Assembly (NCBI GenBank): GCA_028103285.1
Contig: JAOHNF010000004.1
Coordinates: 1 to 51,324, forward strand
From: Candidatus Pelagibacter sp.
GTDB lineage: Bacteria > Pseudomonadota > Alphaproteobacteria > Pelagibacterales > Pelagibacteraceae
Length of the DNA: 51,324 bases
Reading direction: 5' to 3'
Shown here: positions 7,512-15,654 of the stretch, one piece after another
How the letters are laid out: each line of letters opens with the position of its first letter
How positions within the stretch are numbered: the first letter of the stretch is position 1
Translations under genes and position numbers: made by a program
The notes under the pieces: generated by a model
Seen by the model: the letters and a program-made list of their open reading frames with translations, nothing else
What the model was told of the DNA's origin: nothing
Databases searched by the model: none

Positions 7512-8906
7512 ATGAAAAATAAAAATAAAAATAAAACAATTTGGTCTAGTAGATTTAAAAGTAAAATATCTCCATCTTTTCAAAAGATAGGGTCTTCTAT
7601 TAATGTTGATAAAAGACTCTATGAACAAGACATAACCGCCTCAATTGTGCATACGCAAATGCTAATGAAACAAAAAATCATTAAAAGTAATGATGGTAAT
7701 AAAATAATTAATGGTCTTAAAAAGATCAAAAATCAAATAGACAAGGGACAATTTCATTTTCAAGAAAAGTTTGAAGATATTCACCTAAATATTGAAAAAA
7801 AATTATTTGAAATAATTGGTCCTACAGCAGGTTTTCTTCATACGGCTAGATCAAGAAATGATCAGGTTGTTACAGATTTTAAATTATGGATTAAAAAATC
7901 ATCTAAAGAGATTTTAAAAGATATTTCTTTAGTTATGAAAAATTTAATTAAAAAGTCAGAAAAAAATACTGATACTGTAATGCCAGGTTTAACACATTTA
8001 AAAAATGCTCAACCTATTTCATTTTCTCACTACCTATTATCTTACTATGAAATGCTTAAAAGAGATCAAAAGAGATTTGAAAATAATATTAAATTAATAG
8101 ATGAGTGTCCGTTAGGATCTGCGGCACTATCTGGAACATCTTATAAAATTGATAGAAATTATACTGCAAAAAAACTTGGCTTTAAAAAACCTACAGATAA
8201 TTCAATTGATTCTGTTTCTGATAGAGATTTTGCTATTGATTTTTTATATGCATCAGCTGTTTGTGCTATGCATCTTTCAAGATTAGCTGAGGACTTTATA
8301 ATTTACAATTCTGATGCTTTTGCTTTAATTTCGTTTAGTGACAATATGCTAACTGGTTCTTCTATAATGCCACAAAAAAAAAATCCAGATCCTGCAGAAT
8401 TAATTAGAGGAAGAGTTGGAATAAGCTATGGAAAATTAAATTCTCTTCTTACAATAATGAAAGGTCTTCCTATGTCTTACTTTAAAGATCTTCAAGATGA
8501 CAAAGAATTAGTTTTTGATGGATATGATACTTTAAAGGATACTTTAACTATGAGTGCTGAATTAATAAATGCAGTAAAACCTATAAAGGCGAACATGCTA
8601 GAAATGGCCAACAAAGGTTATACAACTGCTACAGATTTTGCTGACTATCTAGTAAAAGAAAAACATTTATCTTTTAGAGAGTCGTATGCTATTTCAGCAA
8701 AACTTGTTAATTTCGCAGAGAAAAATAAAAAAACATTATCGAAATTATCATTAGAGGAAGTAAAAAAAATTTACAAAGATTTGGATAAAAAAGTTTTAAA
8801 AGTGTTTGATGTAAGAAATTCAATGAATATAAAGAAATCTTATGGTGGAACATCAGAGACAAATGTGAAAACTATGATTAAAAAATATAAAAGGGAAATT
8901 AAATGA
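7512..8906 (+). CDS. argH: Argininosuccinate lyase
   Basis: Cytosolic enzyme of 464 residues that splits argininosuccinate into arginine and fumarate, the last step of arginine synthesis. The family signature GSSIMPQKKNPD is at residues 282-293, carrying the catalytic serine loop. The HTARSRNDQV segment near 110-119 and the THLKNAQP segment near 161-168 are also present. Length is normal and the ATG at 7512 gives the expected WSSRF start region. It is the first gene of a plus-strand run: its stop overlaps the lipoprotein start as ATGA, followed by lysA and plsC. No separate promoter can be recognised in the 30-base gap to tlpA. Confidence 0.98.
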   Translation: MKNKNKNKTIWSSRFKSKISPSFQKIGSSINVDKRLYEQDITASIVHTQMLMKQKIIKSNDGNKIINGLKKIKNQIDKGQFHFQEKFEDIHLNIEKKLFEIIGPTAGFLHTARSRNDQVVTDFKLWIKKSSKEILKDISLVMKNLIKKSEKNTDTVMPGLTHLKNAQPISFSHYLLSYYEMLKRDQKRFENNIKLIDECPLGSAALSGTSYKIDRNYTAKKLGFKKPTDNSIDSVSDRDFAIDFLYASAVCAMHLSRLAEDFIIYNSDAFALISFSDNMLTGSSIMPQKKNPDPAELIRGRVGISYGKLNSLLTIMKGLPMSYFKDLQDDKELVFDGYDTLKDTLTMSAELINAVKPIKANMLEMANKGYTTATDFADYLVKEKHLSFRESYAISAKLVNFAEKNKKTLSKLSLEEVKKIYKDLDKKVLKVFDVRNSMNIKKSYGGTSETNVKTMIKKYKREIK

Positions 8907-9013
8907 AGTTGCTAGTCGCCATTTTTATTATAATTTTTACTCTAACAAGTTGTGGAAAAAAATCTGAGCCTGAATATCAAGGTAAACTTAATCAGATAAA
9001 AACAAGTATATAA
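8903..9013 (+). CDS. Very small lipoprotein (LptM-like)
   Basis: A 36-residue lipoprotein between argH and lysA. It has a signal peptide MKLLVAIFIIIFTLTSC with a clear lipobox (LTSC) and a mature chain that starts CGKKSEPEYQ and ends after about 20 residues. The CGKK start resembles the CGxKGPL start of LptM (YifL), a small lipoprotein that aids maturation of the LptD/E outer-membrane LPS translocon, and that protein is also encoded near lysA/dapF-type genes in other proteobacteria. The GPL part is not kept here, so the assignment is tentative. ATG overlaps the argH stop by 4 bases, and lysA begins 4 bases after the TAA. Confidence 0.8.
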   Translation: MKLLVAIFIIIFTLTSCGKKSEPEYQGKLNQIKTSI

Positions 9014-9017
9014 TCAA

Positions 9018-10247
9018 ATGCAAAACTTAAGATACGTTGGTAAAAATTTATTTATTGAGAAGTTGTCGATAAATAACGTTTTAAAAAAAAATAAGACACC
9101 TTTTTATCTTTATTCAGAAAATCAGATTGTCAATAATTATTTAAAATTTATCAAAAACTTTAAAAAAACCAATCCAATTGTTTGCTTTGCAGCTAAATCA
9201 AATAGCAACATTTCTATACTTAGAATTTTAGGAAAATTAGGCGCTGGCGCCGATGTTGTCTCTGGCGGTGAATTGTTAAAAGCATTAAAAGCAGGAATTA
9301 AAGCAAACAAAATTGTTTTCTCCGGTGTAGGCAAAACTGAGGATGAGCTAAAGATCGCAATAAATAAGAAAATTTTACTTATTAACTGTGAGTCTGAAAG
9401 TGAGGCAAAACTTGTAAATAAAATAGCAAAAAAATTAAAGAAAAGGGTTTCTGTCGGCTTTAGATTGAATCCAAACGTCGATGCTAAAACTCATAAAAAC
9501 ATATCTACAGGTAAGGCTGAAAATAAGTTTGGACTATCTATCAAAAGTTTTAAATCTTTTTTTAAAATCTTACCGATCTACAAAAATATTAAATTAGATG
9601 CTTTAAGTGTTCATATTGGAAGTCAAATTTTGTCTGATGCACCTTACAAGAAAACTTTAAATGTAATGTCTCAATTAATCAAAGAGCTCAACCTTAAATT
9701 AAAGTTCGTAGATTTAGGGGGAGGTTTTGGAATTAATTATAGTGGAAAAGAAAAACCAATTAACCTTAATAAATATTCTGCACTAGTTTATAATTTTTCA
9801 AAAAAGTTAAGCTGTAAGATTATCTTTGAACCAGGTAGATCTATTGTTGGTGATACTGGAATATTATTATGTAAAATTCAGTACATAAAAAAAGGTGCTA
9901 AAAAAGATTTTATTATCTTAGATGCTGGTATGAATGATTTTATGAGGCCAGCATTATATGATGCAAAACACACAATAATTCCTATATCAAAAGTAAAATC
10001 TAAAATTAAAGGAATAATAGAGTTTGTTGGCCCTATATGCGAAAGCACTTGTAAGTTTGGAATTTATAATAATTATCAAAAAATAAAAGAGAATGATTAT
10101 GTTGCAATAACTAATGTAGGGGCTTATGGAGCATCTTTGTCCTCTAACTATAACACTAGACCACTAATTGCTGAAATTTTAGTTAACAAAAATAAATTAA
10201 GATATATTAGAAGGAAACAAAACTTACTAAAATTAATAAATTCTTAA
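9018..10247 (+). CDS. lysA: Diaminopimelate decarboxylase
   Basis: PLP enzyme of 409 residues that makes lysine from meso-diaminopimelate. The PLP lysine is Lys60 in CFAAKSNSN. The glycine-rich phosphate-binding loop is VDLGGGFGINY at about 231-241, EPGRSIVG is at 271-278, and the substrate-binding CEST motif starts at Cys341. These are all features of LysA rather than ornithine or arginine decarboxylase. Length is normal. It is in the argH-lipoprotein-lysA-plsC run, with the last base of its TAA shared with the ATG of plsC. Confidence 0.97.
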   Translation: MQNLRYVGKNLFIEKLSINNVLKKNKTPFYLYSENQIVNNYLKFIKNFKKTNPIVCFAAKSNSNISILRILGKLGAGADVVSGGELLKALKAGIKANKIVFSGVGKTEDELKIAINKKILLINCESESEAKLVNKIAKKLKKRVSVGFRLNPNVDAKTHKNISTGKAENKFGLSIKSFKSFFKILPIYKNIKLDALSVHIGSQILSDAPYKKTLNVMSQLIKELNLKLKFVDLGGGFGINYSGKEKPINLNKYSALVYNFSKKLSCKIIFEPGRSIVGDTGILLCKIQYIKKGAKKDFIILDAGMNDFMRPALYDAKHTIIPISKVKSKIKGIIEFVGPICESTCKFGIYNNYQKIKENDYVAITNVGAYGASLSSNYNTRPLIAEILVNKNKLRYIRRKQNLLKLINS

Positions 10248-10951
10248 TGATATTTATTAGATCCTTAATCTTTAATATTTTTCTATACGTTGGTCTTATA
10301 TTAATTTTTATTTTAGCTATACCAACTCTAATTCTACCGAGTAAATTTACGATATTTTTTGGAAGAGTATCTGCTAGATATTTAGTGTTTATTTTAAAAA
10401 TTATTCTGAATACAAAAGTAATATTTCATGGAGTTGAAAACCTTAAAAAAGTAGATAATTTTTTTGTTGCATCCGCTCATCAATCAATATTTGAAACTTT
10501 TGCTCTTCAGATTCCTTTGGATGGTCCAATTTTTATTTTAAAAAAAGAACTTCTTAATATTCCATTGTTCGGTTGGTATTTGCGAAAAATTGGATCTATA
10601 GCAATTGTTAGAGATACAACCACAAGAGAAAATTTAAATTTTTTTGATAAAGTTAGAGAAAGAATCGAAAAAAGTAAAAGACCACTTTTAATATTTCCAC
10701 AAGGAACAAGAGTTAAACTTGATGAGCAACCTCCATTTAAAAAAGGTGTGGGCAGAATTTATAAAGCTCTTAATCTACCTTGTGTTCCTGTAGCCTTAAA
10801 TACTGGCAAAGTTTGGCCAAAAAATAGTTTTTTAAAATATTCAGGTGATATCCATATTTCATTTTTAGAGCCAATTATGTCTGGTAAAAATAATGAAGAA
10901 TTTGTTAAAGATTTAGAAAATAAAATCTATACTGAAATTAAAAAATTTTAA
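10247..10951 (+). CDS. plsC: 1-acyl-sn-glycerol-3-phosphate acyltransferase (PlsC family)
   Basis: Inner-membrane acyltransferase of 234 residues that converts lysophosphatidic acid to phosphatidic acid in phospholipid synthesis. An N-terminal membrane segment (about 5-30) precedes the catalytic block SAHQSIFETF, where His78 and Glu83 take the place of the classic HxxxxD, a variant common in alphaproteobacterial members. The glycerophosphate-binding FPQGTR motif is at 150-155. It is the last gene of the argH run and converges on the tyrosine gene with 11 bases between the stops. Confidence 0.9.
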   Translation: MIFIRSLIFNIFLYVGLILIFILAIPTLILPSKFTIFFGRVSARYLVFILKIILNTKVIFHGVENLKKVDNFFVASAHQSIFETFALQIPLDGPIFILKKELLNIPLFGWYLRKIGSIAIVRDTTTRENLNFFDKVRERIEKSKRPLLIFPQGTRVKLDEQPPFKKGVGRIYKALNLPCVPVALNTGKVWPKNSFLKYSGDIHISFLEPIMSGKNNEEFVKDLENKIYTEIKKF

Positions 10952-10962
10952 ACCTCTCTTGA

Positions 10963-11859
10963 TTATTTTCTTCCAAATCCAGGTTTTTCTGTATCCTGTC
11001 CTGCTTTAATAATTTCTTTTCTAACTTTTTTTGTTGAGGAAAAAATCTCCATTAATTTTTCACCATCTTTTTTCTCGATAGCAGTTTTAATTTCATTTAA
11101 ATTCTTAGAATAATCATTCAATACTTTTAGAATATTTTCACTATTATCAATAAAAATATCCCTCCACATCAAAGGGTCGGATGCTGCAATTCTTGTAAAA
11201 TCTCTTAACCCTCCAGCACTATATTGGATGACATCATTTTTAAATTTATCATCATCATTAATGGCTGTTTTAACAATACTATAAGCAACAGCATGTGGTA
11301 AATGACTAGTTAATGACAATACATAATCGTGTTTTTCAAAAGACATGAGTTTCACTTTACTTCCTAAATCGATCCAAAATTTTTCAAGTTTTGCAATCTC
11401 ATCTTTAGAAATACTTTTATCTGCTGACAAGATGCACCATCGATTTTCAAATAATTCTGCAAATCCTGCTTCTGGTCCACTAAATTCAGTTCCAGCTATA
11501 GGGTGCGAAGCTATCCAATTAACGTCATCAAAATTTAAATTATTGATTATTTTATTTACTTCTCTCTTTGCTGAACCAGTGTCTGTTAAAATTACATTTT
11601 TCTTCAAACTTGCTTTCATTGAAAGTAAGATTTCTTTATAGCTACTCAAAGGAGATGAAATAATTACTAAGTCTGAATCTTTAACAGCTTCATCAACACT
11701 TTTAGCTATATTAAAAGAAAAATTCTTAGCTAAATACTCAGAAACATCTTTAGATTTATCAAAGGCGCTTATTTCTTTAGATAATTTTTTTTTCTCAATC
11801 GCTCTTAACAAAGAGGATCCGATTAAACCACAGCCTAAAACACAAATTTTATTAAACAT
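10963..11859 (-). CDS. tyrC: Prephenate/arogenate (cyclohexadienyl) dehydrogenase
   Basis: NAD-dependent dehydrogenase of 298 residues for tyrosine synthesis. The Rossmann motif GCGLIGSSLLRAI starts at residue 9. SHPIAGTEFSGPEAG contains the catalytic-type His of the family, and SLTSHLPHAVAY and GGLRDFTRIAASDP are the further conserved blocks. There is no fused chorismate mutase or ACT domain. Whether it prefers prephenate or arogenate is not visible. The start overlaps the end of hisC by 8 bases, an arrangement common in alphaproteobacteria where hisC-type aminotransferases also serve aromatic amino acid synthesis. Confidence 0.93.
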   Translation of the reverse strand: MFNKICVLGCGLIGSSLLRAIEKKKLSKEISAFDKSKDVSEYLAKNFSFNIAKSVDEAVKDSDLVIISSPLSSYKEILLSMKASLKKNVILTDTGSAKREVNKIINNLNFDDVNWIASHPIAGTEFSGPEAGFAELFENRWCILSADKSISKDEIAKLEKFWIDLGSKVKLMSFEKHDYVLSLTSHLPHAVAYSIVKTAINDDDKFKNDVIQYSAGGLRDFTRIAASDPLMWRDIFIDNSENILKVLNDYSKNLNEIKTAIEKKDGEKLMEIFSSTKKVRKEIIKAGQDTEKPGFGRK

Positions 11860-12934
11860 TAATAACTTTCTTTAATTTTAAAATTAATTTTTTATTTTCA
11901 TCATTTTTTCCAATTGTAACTCTTAGAGAATTTTTAATTCCATAATTATCCATCTTTCTAACTAATATACCTGCGTTAGCTAAAAGTCTAAAAATTGTAG
12001 CTGAGTTTTTTTTAACTTTATCGAAATTTATTAATAAAAAATTGGTAAAACTTTTATTAGTTTCAATATTTAGTTTTTCAAATTCTTTGAAAAATTTATC
12101 ATTCCATTTTTTTACGTGTTTAATTTCTTTACTAAGCCAAGAATTATCCTGAATTGCTGCTTCAGCCGCAGATAAGGCAGGACTATTTATATTAAATGGA
12201 GGCTTGTATTGATTTAAAGAATTGATAATTTCTTTTGATCCATATCCCCAACCTACTCTTAATCCAGCTAATCCATAAATTTTAGAAAATGTTCTTGTAG
12301 CTATAACATTTTTAAAATTTGAAAATAATTGCAACCCAGAAGAATAATTTTTTTGTTTTACGTACTCAAAATATGCATCGTCTACTACAAGTAAAATATT
12401 ACTTCTAAGTTTCTCTCTTAAAAAAAGTAATTTTTTCTTATCTATGTACGTACTCGTAGGATTATTTGGATTCGCTAAAAATACAATTTTTGTTTTTTTA
12501 GAAACTTTTTTTAAAATATCATCAACAGAAATTGTAAAATTGTTCTCTTTAGAATACAAAATTTTTGCACCATTCATTTGGCTATATAATCTGTAAATTA
12601 GAAAACTATATTTTGGCACAATAACTTCATCTCCTTTTTTTAGGAAAGCTTTACAAATAAGTTCTAAAATCTGATCTGATCCTGAGCCTAATATAATTTT
12701 ACTTGGGTCTAGCTTAAATTTTTTGGCTAGCGTTTTTCTTAAATTTATACCTTCGCTATCGGGGTATCTTTTAAAATTCTTTGAAAGCTTTAGATATTCT
12801 TTGATTGCTTTTGGACTTGGACCTAATGCAGACTCGTTAGCAGATAATTTTACTTTAGCTGCTTTATTCCTAAATTTACTCAATCCTGTAACATATTTTT
12901 CAGCTACAATTTTATTTGGTTTTGGAAGTCTCAT
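11852..12934 (-). CDS. hisC: Histidinol-phosphate / aromatic aminotransferase
   Basis: PLP aminotransferase of 360 residues. The PLP-anchoring Lys218 is in RTFSKIYGLAGLRVGWG; ANPNNPT near 154-160 and DDAYFEY near 185-191 are the other cofactor-site motifs, all typical of HisC. It catalyses the glutamate-dependent formation of histidinol phosphate and probably also transaminates phenylpyruvate and hydroxyphenylpyruvate, which would explain the 8-base overlap with the prephenate dehydrogenase gene. The dual role is inferred from context. A perfect TATAAT box on the minus strand lies about 18 bases ahead of the ATG. Confidence 0.92.
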   Translation of the reverse strand: MRLPKPNKIVAEKYVTGLSKFRNKAAKVKLSANESALGPSPKAIKEYLKLSKNFKRYPDSEGINLRKTLAKKFKLDPSKIILGSGSDQILELICKAFLKKGDEVIVPKYSFLIYRLYSQMNGAKILYSKENNFTISVDDILKKVSKKTKIVFLANPNNPTSTYIDKKKLLFLREKLRSNILLVVDDAYFEYVKQKNYSSGLQLFSNFKNVIATRTFSKIYGLAGLRVGWGYGSKEIINSLNQYKPPFNINSPALSAAEAAIQDNSWLSKEIKHVKKWNDKFFKEFEKLNIETNKSFTNFLLINFDKVKKNSATIFRLLANAGILVRKMDNYGIKNSLRVTIGKNDENKKLILKLKKVINV

Positions 12935-12951
12935 TTTAATGTAATATCTAA

Positions 12952-12980
12952 ATTATAAGCGTTTTTCTATAAGTCTTTAT
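12952..12980 (-). promoter_or_regulatory. Putative hisC-tyrC promoter
   Basis: On the minus strand there is a perfect TATAAT at 12952-12957. A 17-base spacer would place the -35 at 12975-12980 (ATAAAG), which is a poor match. Predicted transcription would start about 10 bases before the hisC ATG, giving a very short leader. The -10 box is convincing, the -35 is not. Confidence 0.4.
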
Positions 12981-12991
12981 CTTATATAAAA

Positions 12992-13020
12992 TTGACAAGT
13001 TTGTGATGATTTAGTAAACA
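12992..13020 (+). promoter_or_regulatory. Putative promoter of the SAM-II leader and metX-metW
   Basis: A perfect -35 TTGACA at 12992-12997, a 17-base spacer, and a weaker -10 TAAACA at 13015-13020. A start 5-7 bases further on would fall at about 13025-13027, the first bases of riboswitch helix P1, so the transcript would begin with the aptamer. The geometry supports the call although the -10 is imperfect. Confidence 0.6.
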
Positions 13021-13024
13021 TTAA

Positions 13025-13076
13025 TTGCGCTGATTTAACCATATTGCGAGCGCATAATAAATGTAGCTAAAAAGGG
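13025..13076 (+). ncRNA. SAM-II riboswitch aptamer
   Basis: An S-adenosylmethionine-sensing pseudoknot of the SAM-II class. Helix P1 pairs TGCGCT (13026-13031) with AGCGCA (13049-13054). The loop holds the invariant TGATTTAACC (13031-13040), and the tail has AATAAATGTAGCTAAAAAGGG (the last GGG at 13074-13076), which folds back on the loop to close the pocket. The match to known marine SAM-II sequences ahead of metX is nearly complete. When SAM is plentiful the pseudoknot should lower expression of metX and metW. An intrinsic terminator follows at 13082-13107. Confidence 0.95.
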
Positions 13077-13081
13077 AGAAC

Positions 13082-13107
13082 GCCCAGTTTAGCTGGGCTT
13101 TTTTTTT
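13082..13107 (+). terminator. Rho-independent terminator of the SAM-II expression platform
   Basis: A six-base-pair GC-rich stem GCCCAG/CTGGGC (13082-13087 and 13093-13098) with loop TTTAG is followed at once by nine T residues (13099-13107). It ends only two bases before the metX ATG at 13110. The 13088-13094 strand (TTTAGCT) is also the exact complement of AGCTAAA at 13065-13071 in the aptamer tail, so an antiterminator can form when the tail is not held by SAM. Confidence 0.85.
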
Positions 13108-13109
13108 GG

Positions 13110-14249
13110 ATGAATAAAAAAATTGAAGATATAAAAAAAATTAATGTTTTAAAACCACTTAAACTTGACTGTGGTAAAACTGTCAGTAATTTTCCTCTCG
13201 CCTATGAAACTTACGGAAAACTTAATGAGAATAAAAATAACGCAATTCTAGTTTTTCATGCTTTAACAGGTGATCAATTTGTTACTGGAACAAATCCAAT
13301 TACTAATAAAGAAGGTTGGTGGGTTACAGCTGTAGGACCTGGTAAAGCAATTGATACAAATAAATACTTTGTAATATGTGCTAATGTTATTGGTGGATGT
13401 ATGGGTTCTTGGGGGCCAAGCGACAAAAATAAAGAAACAAACCAAGCTTATGGTTTAGATTTTCCAGTAATAACTATTAAAGACATTATCAGGGCTCAAG
13501 AGTCGCTCCTGGATCATCTTGGTATTAAAAAACTTTTATGTGCTACCGGTGGGTCAATGGGTGGAATGCAACTATTACAATTTTGTGCAACCTTTCCAGA
13601 TAAAACTTTTTCTGCAATACCTATTGCCTGTAGTGCAAGTCATAGTGCTCAAAATATTGCTTTAAATGAACTAGCTCGTCAAGCAATCATGGCTGATCCT
13701 GTTTGGGATAATGGAAAATATTTTATTAAAAATACCCAACCAAAAAATGGGCTAGCAGTGGCGCGAATGGTTGGTCATATAAGTTATTTATCTGAGCAAG
13801 GCATGCAGGAAAAATTTGGAAGGAGACTTCAGGAAAAAGCAGACTATGAATTTAGTTTTAATGCTGATTTTCAAGTTGAGAGTTATTTAAGACATCAAGG
13901 TAATGCCTTCGTCGAAAGATTTGATGCTAATTCAATTCTATATATTACTAGAGCAATGGATTATTTTGATTTATCACGGCAATTTGATGGTGGATTGGTA
14001 GAAGCTTTCAAAAATCAAAAGACAAAATTTTTAGTCATCTCATTTTCATCTGATTGGCTTTATACAACTAAAGAAAATAAAGATATAGTTATTGCTCTTA
14101 ATGCTTCTGGAGCAGATGTATCTTATTCAGAAATTGTAACCGATAAAGGCCATGATTCCTTTTTAGTTAACGAACCTGAGTTTTTAAAAACTTTAAAAGC
14201 TTTTATAGACTCTGTGTATGAAAAATTTAAAAATGAAAAAAGAATTTAA
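13110..14249 (+). CDS. metX: Homoserine O-acyltransferase MetX
   Basis: Alpha/beta-hydrolase-fold acyltransferase of 379 residues that acylates homoserine at the start of methionine synthesis. The nucleophile Ser149 is in GGSMGGMQ, the acid is Asp315 in SSDWLYT, and the base is His348 in DKGHDSFL, which completes the triad. HALTGDQ near 50-56 forms the oxyanion region. MetX enzymes use acetyl-CoA or succinyl-CoA; the acyl donor is not certain from sequence. Translation must start at 13110, since no other Met follows soon, yet the ATG comes 2 bases after the terminator T-tract without a nearby Shine-Dalgarno. The leader carries a SAM-II riboswitch. It overlaps metW by 17-32 bases. Confidence 0.96.
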   Translation: MNKKIEDIKKINVLKPLKLDCGKTVSNFPLAYETYGKLNENKNNAILVFHALTGDQFVTGTNPITNKEGWWVTAVGPGKAIDTNKYFVICANVIGGCMGSWGPSDKNKETNQAYGLDFPVITIKDIIRAQESLLDHLGIKKLLCATGGSMGGMQLLQFCATFPDKTFSAIPIACSASHSAQNIALNELARQAIMADPVWDNGKYFIKNTQPKNGLAVARMVGHISYLSEQGMQEKFGRRLQEKADYEFSFNADFQVESYLRHQGNAFVERFDANSILYITRAMDYFDLSRQFDGGLVEAFKNQKTKFLVISFSSDWLYTTKENKDIVIALNASGADVSYSEIVTDKGHDSFLVNEPEFLKTLKAFIDSVYEKFKNEKRI

Positions 14250-14826
14250 AGTAATAGCAGACTTATTACCAAACGATACGAGAGTATTAGATGTAGGATG
14301 TGGAGATGGATCTTTAATGAACTTTCTAGTAAAGGAGAAAAATATAGAAGTTCGTGGATTAGAATTAGAAAAACAAAATGTCCAAGAATGTATTTATAAA
14401 GGACTACCCGTAATTCAAGGAAATGCAGAAACAGAACTTTATCAATTTCCCGATCAATCTTTTGATTATGTTGTTCTTAGTCAAACTCTTCAAGCTTTTT
14501 ATAATCCTGATAAAGTTTTGAAGGAATTATTACGTATTGGAAAATCTGTTGTTGTTTCAATACCAAATTTTGGTTATTGGAAAGTTAGAACTAGTTTATT
14601 GTTTTTTGGAAAAATGCCGATGACAAAGACTTTACCTAATTCGTGGTACAATACTCCAAACTTACACATGTGCACAATAAAAGATCTTTTTAATTATTGT
14701 GATAAACAAAATTTTATTATTCAAAAGGTTATTGGAGTTAATGGAGATAAAACCTCTTTGATTAAAAAAAGTAATTTAGAAATTAAAAATTTTTTTTCTA
14801 AATTAGGAATTTTTCTTATAGGTTAA
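14218..14826 (+). CDS. metW: Methionine biosynthesis protein MetW
   Basis: SAM-dependent methyltransferase-fold protein of 202 residues found next to metX in many proteobacteria. The SAM-binding motif [15 protein letters not shown] starts near residue 19, and the family-typical LSQTLQAF and [11 protein letters not shown] segments follow. MetW is thought to act with MetX, possibly as a subunit or activator, rather than as a classical methyltransferase; its precise activity is not settled. Start may be 14218 or the in-frame ATG at 14233, both inside the end of metX, so translation is coupled. Control is shared through the upstream SAM-II switch. The gloB start follows one base after its stop. 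Confidence 0.93.
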   Translation: MKNLKMKKEFKVIADLLPNDTRVLDVGCGDGSLMNFLVKEKNIEVRGLELEKQNVQECIYKGLPVIQGNAETELYQFPDQSFDYVVLSQTLQAFYNPDKVLKELLRIGKSVVVSIPNFGYWKVRTSLLFFGKMPMTKTLPNSWYNTPNLHMCTIKDLFNYCDKQNFIIQKVIGVNGDKTSLIKKSNLEIKNFFSKLGIFLIG

Positions 14827-14827
14827 G

Positions 14828-15589
14828 ATGGACATTAAAATTATACCGTGTTTAAACGATAACTATAGTTATTTAATTCATGATGAACTTTCGAACAAAA
14901 TTGCGATTATAGACCCATCAGAATTTGAACCTTGTGATAAAGTAATTGACAAATATTATAAAAAATTAGACTTTATATTAAATACACATCACCATTACGA
15001 TCACGTGGGTGGAAATGAAAAACTAAAAAAAAAATATAACGCAACAATACTTGGCTTTAAAAATGATAGAAATCGTATACCGGGAATTGATAAGGTTTTA
15101 AAAGATAATCAAGAGTTTAAAATTGGAGAATTAAGTTTTACTACAATATTTATTCCAGGTCATACAATGGGGCATGTTGCATTTTATTTTGAAAAAGAAA
15201 AATTAGTATTTACTGGTGACACTCTTTTTTCATTAGGGTGTGGAAGAGTATTTGAGGGAACATATTCACAAATGTTTGATTCATTAGCTAGACTCAAAAA
15301 TCTTCCAGATGATACAAAAGTTTACTGTGGGCATGAATATACTTATAAAAACTTGAGTTTTTGTTTGAAATTTAATCCAAATAATAGTTTTTTAAAAAAA
15401 AAAAAGGATATTATTGAATTAAGTTTAAAAAATAAAAAACCTACTGTTCCTTCAACAATTGGTGATGAAATCAAAGCAAATATTTTTTTACGATTTAATG
15501 ATCCTGACGTAAAAAAAGCTATAAACTTAGAAAATTCTTCAGATATAGAAATTTTTACTAAATTACGTGATTTAAAAGACAATTTTTAA
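14828..15589 (+). CDS. gloB: Hydroxyacylglutathione hydrolase (glyoxalase II)
   Basis: Metallo-beta-lactamase-fold hydrolase of 253 residues that frees D-lactate and glutathione from S-lactoylglutathione, the second step of methylglyoxal detoxification. The binuclear metal motif THHHYDH is at 53-59. Later ligands lie in FIPGHTMGH (first His) and FTGDTLFSLGCGR (bridging Asp), and the CGHEYT block contributes the last His. The C-terminal glyoxalase II domain is present, with a run of 12 A residues at 15394-15405 coding for lysines. It follows metW by one base and may share its transcript, which would place it partly under SAM control. Confidence 0.94.
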   Translation: MDIKIIPCLNDNYSYLIHDELSNKIAIIDPSEFEPCDKVIDKYYKKLDFILNTHHHYDHVGGNEKLKKKYNATILGFKNDRNRIPGIDKVLKDNQEFKIGELSFTTIFIPGHTMGHVAFYFEKEKLVFTGDTLFSLGCGRVFEGTYSQMFDSLARLKNLPDDTKVYCGHEYTYKNLSFCLKFNPNNSFLKKKKDIIELSLKNKKPTVPSTIGDEIKANIFLRFNDPDVKKAINLENSSDIEIFTKLRDLKDNF

Positions 15590-15600
15590 GCTCAATAATC

Positions 15601-15628
15601 TTGACTTGATAATTTTGCAGGATATATT
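15601..15628 (+). promoter_or_regulatory. Putative promoter of rplU-rpmA and the downstream run
   Basis: A strong sigma70-type pair: -35 TTGACT at 15601-15606, a 16-base spacer, and -10 TATATT at 15623-15628. Transcription would begin near 15635, about 20 bases before the rplU ATG. It lies in the 65-base gap after gloB, one of the larger gaps in this plus-strand stretch. Confidence 0.65.
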
Positions 15629-15654
15629 GCCCTGAATCTAACAAGAAAAAATTT

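Noticed and set aside
13077..13112. A second riboswitch (SAM-V) in tandem after SAM-II
   Set aside because: Only the terminator hairpin and T-tract fit between 13077 and the ATG; no second pseudoknot core could be found.
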